NCBI GenBank assembly: GCA_903839795.1
Contig: CAIMDR010000597.1
Location: forward strand, 1 to 10,550
DNA length: 10,550 bases
Origin: an uncultured Methylococcaceae bacterium
GTDB taxonomy: Bacteria; Pseudomonadota; Gammaproteobacteria; Methylococcales; Methylomonadaceae
Direction: 5' to 3'
Numbering within the stretch: position 1 is the stretch's first letter; the number at the start of each line of letters is the position of its first letter. Below the pieces are notes generated by a model. The model saw only the letters and a list, made by a program, of their open reading frames with translations. It had not been told where the DNA came from and searched no databases. Both the position numbers and the translations under genes were made by a program. This document shows positions 5,981-10,550 of the stretch, in pieces.

Positions 5981-8356
5981 TTATTCAATGGGTTCAGGGT
6001 ATGTTTCTTCCAAATCCCTCAGGGCATAAACCGTATCGGGCCATTGATCGGCAGTCATACCGGCCAGCGAGGCCATGATGTGTTCCACCTGTTCGACATC
6101 AATCCCGGTTGTTGCTTTGCGCGTATTCATCTTATTTAGCTGAAGTATTGCATCTTTCAAACGTTGAAACCAGACCTTTGCTTCAGTGGTGGACTCGAAC
6201 AGGTCTGGTTGCGACATCACATACAAGAAAGCGGCCACAATCGTCGACTCTGAACCAAGCTTGCCGTCTTGGTTTGTTAACAACTGTTCAAGCCAGTCAA
6301 TGACCCAAGCGCCAAGGCCAACACGAACCAGTCCAAGGAAAGATTTTGGCCATCGACGTTTTGGGGTTTTAAGCAACCATTCATGGATACCCAGCGGAGT
6401 CATTCCTGTATTATTTTCAAATTCCGGGAAAGCCGGTATGGCATCGTAAAGGCTGAGTGGTATGCCTGTATGCATTCTGCTTGGCTTGTCGAAATGATCC
6501 ATAAAAGCTTCTCGAAGTCTTGGTTGCTGATAGGTTGGCATGGGTGCAGATAAGCAGATATTTCGATCTTCCAAAATTGAGAACCTGATTGAACCCGTAC
6601 CTCCCCATCCTGCCGGAATCATTTGAGCGACTTTGTGTAGCTCGGGCATGTCGGCCGGTTTTTCGTCTTCGCTACGCTCATGGACAAGAAGAAAGTTGGT
6701 CGTGTCTGTCACCAACTGATAAGCAACGGCCAGCTTGGTCGCCTCTGAATTCACACAGTCCTGGCGCTCAGGCGCTTCTGTTTGATAACGGACTGAGGCA
6801 GCCATTCTGGATACGCTATCGGTATTATCACGAGAGTTTCTAAATAGGGCGCTACCAAGCACTTCAGTTTCTGCGTCTTCCGAACGCTTGCCCAACAGTC
6901 GCACATTACCTTCTGGTTTCTGTGCCAGTAATGCAAACACATTGATAGTATCGCCATCAAATACCGATGAACTCAGTGGCGATACCCATAAGGGGTTACA
7001 ATTCTCGGGCCACATCACCGACAACTGGGACAGACGAGGCGAGCGCAGACGTGCAAACATCCGTAATACAGCCGGTTCAACGACTTCTCCGGACGCGACA
7101 AAATCACAAGCACCGCCCGTCGCTTCGGCAAGTCGACGCAAATGACTTTCGGCAGGACTACTACCAATACCCACTACAAAAAGACGGTGTCCGGAATTGC
7201 GTGCCGCTTCGATGGTGCTGTCGATAGCGCTAATTTCACCATCCGTGACAATCAAGACATCACTGTTCACGGCTTGGGAAAGCGCAAACGTAGAAGACAG
7301 TGCTTTTTCCATTTCAGTACCGCCAAGGTCGGCCTGTAACGCACCCACCCAATGCTGCGCGGCTAATTTCGTCGTTTCTGTCGCACTCCAGAGACCGCGT
7401 GAACGGTGTTCAACGGTGCTCCCGAACCGTGACAGCGAAAATTTATCTCCGGCGGCCAATTGCTTAACAATAGCTTGCAACGCACGTTTGGCAGCGTCAA
7501 TACTGTCACCCTGCATGGAACCAGAACAATCCACCAGAATTTTTACCGCTGTCGTTGTTGGTTCATTGGTTTGAAGCCGAGGGCAAAAACTGGCCAGCAC
7601 CGCAACGTTAGCTGAATCGACAAAATCCCGTGCCACTACAGCTTGGGAATCATGACTCAATTGATCTATTACCAGAATAAAATCACGATCCAGTGCGCCA
7701 TCACACGCCAACGACACGGTGAGTAAATTTTCTGTCTCACTCCGGCTATGGGCGACACGCATGGCATGACTGGGCGAGGCCACCCGCGCCTGTGCCAAAT
7801 CGCCATAAAGACTCAATTCGATTTCAAAAGGATAATCGACCAGCAAGCTATGGTGTGGGGCTTGATGCGGCAATAGTCCGCCGCTCTGGATGGCATCACC
7901 ATAACGAGGGGCAATAACCGTAGGAATCAGCAACCTAAGCCCGCGCTGCTCAAACTGCAAAGTCTGAGCATAACGCAGCGTGATTACGCAGTTTTCATTC
8001 GCCGCTAGATTACCCAAATTCAGACTATAACTCTGGTCATGGTTTTTCTCCAACATGATGGCCGTATTACCTTCGGAAAGCGCTTCTTCGTAACTCGCTT
8101 CGGCGTGTTTTTTCTCAACAATTACACCGACAAGCACTTGTTCGCCCAACAAAACATCAATACCCAGTAATACAGCGCCCCAAGGCAAGGGAAAGGTGTA
8201 AATCACTTCAACGCTGTTTTCGGTTGGATTACAAAAACTCTGCTTAACGCACGCCTCGAACAATAAACCGCGTATTTCGCCAGTCAATTTGACACCCAAT
8301 AACATCAAAGGCTGGCCATTTTGTGTTTGCAAACGTGCACCTGTAAGCTGTTCCAT
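5981..8356 (-). CDS. VIT and von Willebrand A domain protein
   Basis: A 791-residue protein with an N-terminal VIT (vault/inter-alpha-trypsin) domain at about 1-140 and a von Willebrand factor A domain at about 270-440. The metal-ion-dependent adhesion site is complete: D276-C-S278-G-S280, T347 in GGTEME and D372 in VTDGE, so it should bind a divalent metal and partner proteins. The region about 540-560 (ATKLAVAYQLVTDTTNFLLVHER) is typical of bacterial VIT/vWA proteins; 570-791 has no domain I recognise. There is no signal peptide or membrane segment, so it is probably cytoplasmic. An upstream in-frame ATG would add 49 residues, but those overlap the 3' end of the merR gene and lack a good ribosome binding site. 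The chosen ATG has GAGAAGG (8364-8370) seven bases before it. The gene is 40 bp after merR and before rtcB. Its molecular function is unknown; a scaffold in RNA repair is an inference from context. Confidence 0.9.
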   Translation of the reverse strand: MEQLTGARLQTQNGQPLMLLGVKLTGEIRGLLFEACVKQSFCNPTENSVEVIYTFPLPWGAVLLGIDVLLGEQVLVGVIVEKKHAEASYEEALSEGNTAIMLEKNHDQSYSLNLGNLAANENCVITLRYAQTLQFEQRGLRLLIPTVIAPRYGDAIQSGGLLPHQAPHHSLLVDYPFEIELSLYGDLAQARVASPSHAMRVAHSRSETENLLTVSLACDGALDRDFILVIDQLSHDSQAVVARDFVDSANVAVLASFCPRLQTNEPTTTAVKILVDCSGSMQGDSIDAAKRALQAIVKQLAAGDKFSLSRFGSTVEHRSRGLWSATETTKLAAQHWVGALQADLGGTEMEKALSSTFALSQAVNSDVLIVTDGEISAIDSTIEAARNSGHRLFVVGIGSSPAESHLRRLAEATGGACDFVASGEVVEPAVLRMFARLRSPRLSQLSVMWPENCNPLWVSPLSSSVFDGDTINVFALLAQKPEGNVRLLGKRSEDAETEVLGSALFRNSRDNTDSVSRMAASVRYQTEAPERQDCVNSEATKLAVAYQLVTDTTNFLLVHERSEDEKPADMPELHKVAQMIPAGWGGTGSIRFSILEDRNICLSAPMPTYQQPRLREAFMDHFDKPSRMHTGIPLSLYDAIPAFPEFENNTGMTPLGIHEWLLKTPKRRWPKSFLGLVRVGLGAWVIDWLEQLLTNQDGKLGSESTIVAAFLYVMSQPDLFESTTEAKVWFQRLKDAILQLNKMNTRKATTGIDVEQVEHIMASLAGMTADQWPDTVYALRDLEETYPEPIE

Positions 8357-8396
8357 TGTATTACCTTCTCTATTCTTCTGGTTGAATTGATAATTG

Positions 8397-8837
8397 TTAT
8401 GTGGGTTCTGTTTGACCATCGCTGACTTGGGCATAGACAGCCATAACTCCTTTGATAAAACAGCGCACTTGTTCAGGTGATAATCCTGCAAGGCCTGGTT
8501 CAATAACTACTTCGATTCCATCAGCAACCAGCAAGTGACTGCATATCTCGATGGAACCTACGGCCTTTGATCTTGGAGGTATCGGCGCTTGATCTCCCTT
8601 AAGTAAGTCCCGTATTCGCTCCAGTGATACGCCCGCTGCCGTCCATTTTTTGATCAACAGCAGTTGCTCCAAATGCTGGGGGCCGTAACGCGCAGCACGG
8701 GTTTCTCCCACAGGTCGATCCACGAGTCCGATTTGAACATAGTAACGAACCGTTCTGGGCGTTAAATCGGCCAGCACACAAAGATCGGCTAATGGATAGT
8801 TGGGTATTGTTATAGTTGTGTCGGTATTTGATTTCAT
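8397..8837 (-). CDS. MerR-family transcriptional regulator
   Basis: A 146-residue DNA-binding regulator. Residues about 16-82 form a MerR winged helix-turn-helix: the recognition helix lies around LTPRTVRYYVQIGLV (25-39), then a wing containing GETRAARYG (44-52), then the helix pair ending SLERIRDLLKG. The C-terminal part (about 90-146) is short and lacks the paired cysteines of the metal- or redox-sensing members; single cysteines are at 20, 99 and 126, so the signal it senses is unknown. It is the first gene of the merR-VIT/vWA-rtcB unit and diverges from lpd. A palindrome at 8865-8882 sits in its promoter in the position expected for a MerR-type operator, suggesting autoregulation. No clear Shine-Dalgarno sequence precedes the ATG and the predicted leader is very short. 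No other Met start exists before the helix-turn-helix domain. Confidence 0.9.
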   Translation of the reverse strand: MKSNTDTTITIPNYPLADLCVLADLTPRTVRYYVQIGLVDRPVGETRAARYGPQHLEQLLLIKKWTAAGVSLERIRDLLKGDQAPIPPRSKAVGSIEICSHLLVADGIEVVIEPGLAGLSPEQVRCFIKGVMAVYAQVSDGQTEPT

Positions 8838-8838
8838 G

Positions 8839-8854
8839 GTGCTTATTAAAGCAC
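8839..8854 (-). promoter_or_regulatory. Hairpin directly before the merR start
   Basis: GTGCTT (8839-8844), a 4-base loop ATTA, and AAGCAC (8849-8854) form a perfect 6-bp stem that ends one base before the merR ATG, where a ribosome binding site should be. It could restrain translation or be a chance palindrome. If transcription starts where the -10 box predicts (about 8846), the hairpin would be cut in half and could not form in the RNA. Confidence 0.35.
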
Positions 8855-8883
8855 TATTACTGTATTAATACAAGTGTATTAAA
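8853..8883 (-). promoter_or_regulatory. Predicted MerR-type promoter with palindromic operator
   Basis: On the minus strand a -35-like TTTAAT (8878-8883) and a -10-like AATAGT (8853-8858) are separated by 19 bp, the long spacing typical of promoters activated by MerR-family proteins. The perfect palindrome TTAATACA-CT-TGTATTAA (8865-8882 on the window) overlaps the -35 and fills the spacer, as the SoxR site does in the soxS promoter. A second perfect palindrome, TGTATTAATACA, overlaps it at 8861-8872, giving three half-sites. Both boxes match consensus poorly (3 of 6 and 4 of 6), as expected of a promoter that needs its activator. Confidence 0.6.
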
Positions 8884-9183
8884 TAAAAATTATGCTATTT
8901 TAAGGGTTATTTCTACCACATAAAATATCGTATGCAATTTCATCATAAACACTATCTTGGCCTTAATAGTTGATAGAGTGTTGACGTAAGTCGTTAAGTG
9001 TCATGAGGTTAGCACTTTTGAGGTAAAATCATCATAATTGTCTGTTTTAAGGTGCAAATTTGATACTTCAGATGCATTGCCTATTAAAGCAATGTGGGTT
9101 ATCCATAATTAAAAAAATTCCCAATGTCCCATGATACGTTAAAATAGTGGGCTAAATTCAACGGATTAACATAAGGTGTGCAA
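8884..9183. other. Divergent intergenic region between merR and lpd
   Basis: About 300 bp, AT-rich, without a convincing small gene. Candidate lpd control sites lie at its right end. Two weak palindromes occur: CACTATC/GATAG-AGTG around 8948-8982 with a bulge, and CATTGC/GCAATG at 9075-9094 around an 8-base loop. Neither has a U-tract. No second copy of the merR operator palindrome is visible near lpd, so lpd is probably not in the same regulon. Confidence 0.45.
9118..9145 (+). promoter_or_regulatory. Weak candidate lpd promoter
   Basis: TAAAAT at 9140-9145 matches the -10 consensus at five of six positions. The best -35 partner is TTCCCA at 9118-9123 (four of six) with a 16-bp spacer. The implied leader is about 30 bases. 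TTGACG at 8981-8986 is a better -35 box, but no -10 box follows it at the right distance. Confidence 0.3.
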
Positions 9184-10550
9184 TTGAAAACACAAGTTTT
9201 GGTACTGGGCGGTGGCCCTGGCGGTTATACGGCGGCGTTTCGTGCGGCAGATTTAGGTAAACAGGTAATCCTGGTTGAGCGTTATCCGGTATTGGGTGGC
9301 GTTTGTTTAAATGTCGGTTGTATTCCGTCAAAAACCTTGTTGCATGTGGCTAATGTACTCAATGAAGCAAAAGAATTAAATCCGGCAGGCATTAACTTTG
9401 TTCAGCCAGAGGTTAATCTGGAACAATTGCGGGATTGGAAAAACAAGGTTAGTGCCCAGCTTAACAGCGGTTTGGCCGCGTTGGCAAAACAGCGCAATGT
9501 CACCGTTATTCAGGGCACAGGCCAATTTGTGTCTGATACACAAATTCAGGTTGATTCTCAACTGATTGAATTTGAGCAGGCCATTATTGCGGTCGGGTCA
9601 CAGCCGGTAAAAATCGCTGCATTTCCCAATGATGACTCACGGTTAATGGACTCAACCGATGCGCTTAATTTGGAAGATATTCCCAACAAACTGTTGATTA
9701 TCGGTGGCGGTATTATTGGCCTGGAAATGGCGACTGTTTATAACGCACTGGGCAGTAAAATCACCATCGTTGAAATGCAGGAGCAAATCATCCCCGGTTG
9801 CGATAAGGATTTGGTCAGGCCGCTGATGACCAAAATCAAAAAAGACTATGACAATATCTTTCTCGACACGTGTGTTAAAAGTATTGAAGCGGTAACCGAG
9901 GGTTTAAAAGTCACTTTTGAGGGTAAAGCGGCACCGGAATCGGAGGTGTTCGATAAAGTGTTGGTCGCCGTAGGACGCAGACCTAATGGTCATTTGTGTG
10001 GTGCTGATAAAGCCGGTATTGCTATCGATGAGCGCGGCTTTATTCCGGTGGATAAACAACAGCGTACCAATGTAAGCCATATTTTTGCGATTGGCGATGT
10101 GGTGGGTAATCCCATGTTGGCGCATAAAGCCACGCATGAAGGTAAAATAGCCGCCGAAGTGATTTCAGGATTGGCTACCGAGTGGCAGGCGTTGACGATT
10201 CCTTCGGTTGCTTATACCGACCCTGAAATAGCGTGGATGGGCTTGACTGAAAATGATGCCAAAGCGCAAGGCATAGCTTATGAAAAAGGCGCTTTCCCGT
10301 GGGCTGCTAGTGGCCGCTCTTTGTGTATTGGCCGTAAAGAAGGCATGACCAAATTGCTTTCTGATAAAAAAACCGGACGTATTCTGGGTGCGGGTATTGT
10401 CGGCACTAATGCCGGTGAATTGATTGCCGAAGCCGTGCTGGCACTGGAAATGGGGGCCACGGTTGAAGATCTTGCCTTAACCGTTCATGCCCATCCGACC
10501 TTGTCTGAAACGTTGGGGCTAACAGCCGAAATGATTGAAGGCACCATTAC
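9184..10550 (+). CDS. lpd: Dihydrolipoamide dehydrogenase (E3), 3' end cut off
   Basis: This FAD-dependent E3 enzyme reoxidises the dihydrolipoyl groups of 2-oxoacid dehydrogenase complexes and the glycine cleavage system, passing electrons to NAD. It closely follows E. coli Lpd (474 residues). The 455 complete codons seen lack only about the last 20. Motifs: FAD-binding GGGPGG at 9-14, redox disulfide C41-LNVG-C46, NAD-binding GGGIIGLE at 174-181, second FAD motif FAIGDVVG around 301-308, and the C-terminal dyad H437 and E442 in HAHPTLSE, which acts on the partner subunit's disulfide. The start is not ATG. An in-frame TAA at 9172 limits the choice to GTG 9178 or TTG 9184, and TAAGG at 9172-9176 is well spaced (7 bases) only for the TTG. 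No aceE, aceF, sucA or sucB lies upstream, so E3 is transcribed here as the first gene of its unit. Confidence 0.95.
   Translation, partial: MKTQVLVLGGGPGGYTAAFRAADLGKQVILVERYPVLGGVCLNVGCIPSKTLLHVANVLNEAKELNPAGINFVQPEVNLEQLRDWKNKVSAQLNSGLAALAKQRNVTVIQGTGQFVSDTQIQVDSQLIEFEQAIIAVGSQPVKIAAFPNDDSRLMDSTDALNLEDIPNKLLIIGGGIIGLEMATVYNALGSKITIVEMQEQIIPGCDKDLVRPLMTKIKKDYDNIFLDTCVKSIEAVTEGLKVTFEGKAAPESEVFDKVLVAVGRRPNGHLCGADKAGIAIDERGFIPVDKQQRTNVSHIFAIGDVVGNPMLAHKATHEGKIAAEVISGLATEWQALTIPSVAYTDPEIAWMGLTENDAKAQGIAYEKGAFPWAASGRSLCIGRKEGMTKLLSDKKTGRILGAGIVGTNAGELIAEAVLALEMGATVEDLALTVHAHPTLSETLGLTAEMIEGTI

Noticed and set aside
7197..7574. A 125-codon plus-strand frame opposite the VIT/vWA gene
   Set aside because: It lies antisense to the conserved vWA domain and resembles no protein I know.
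8357..8363. TGTATTA before the VIT/vWA start as an additional MerR operator
   Set aside because: Only one half-site is present, without the palindromic partner or promoter boxes.

Overview
The window looks like chromosomal DNA of a gammaproteobacterium of moderate GC content. RtcB, HsdR and Lpd all read like close relatives of the E. coli proteins. The intergenic stretches are full of palindromic REP-like repeats of kinds I associate from memory with methanotrophs such as Methylomonas and Methylobacter. That genus-level placement is a guess; the class-level placement is firmer.

Layout, left to right. Positions 1-414 hold no gene, only nested inverted repeats: a cut hairpin at the edge, a 113-bp double palindrome, and a pair of REP hairpins inside an outer inverted repeat. 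Positions 415-3885 (minus) encode a complete type I restriction endonuclease R subunit of the EcoKI type; no hsdM or hsdS is visible. Positions 3886-4691 are an 806-bp gap holding the probable hsdR promoter, a 255-bp MITE-like element with terminal inverted repeats and a perfect 8-bp target duplication, and a separate perfect 23-bp inverted repeat. Positions 4692-8837 (minus) are a compact three-gene unit, transcribed merR then VIT/vWA gene then rtcB. Positions 9184-10550 (plus) carry a divergent dihydrolipoamide dehydrogenase gene that runs off the right edge.

How the genes may work together. The MerR-type regulator sits first in its unit, directly behind a palindromic operator placed like a classical MerR/SoxR-type operator between weak -35 and -10 boxes with 19-bp spacing. 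This suggests that it controls its own transcription and that of the VIT/vWA protein and the RNA ligase RtcB. RtcB reseals RNAs cut to 2',3'-cyclic phosphate and 5'-OH ends, and its usual regulator in E. coli is RtcR. A MerR regulator plus a cytoplasmic VIT/vWA protein in that place is the most interesting point of the window and may be an inducible RNA-repair or stress module. The role of the VIT/vWA protein is not shown by the sequence. The restriction gene and lpd appear to be separate transcription units.
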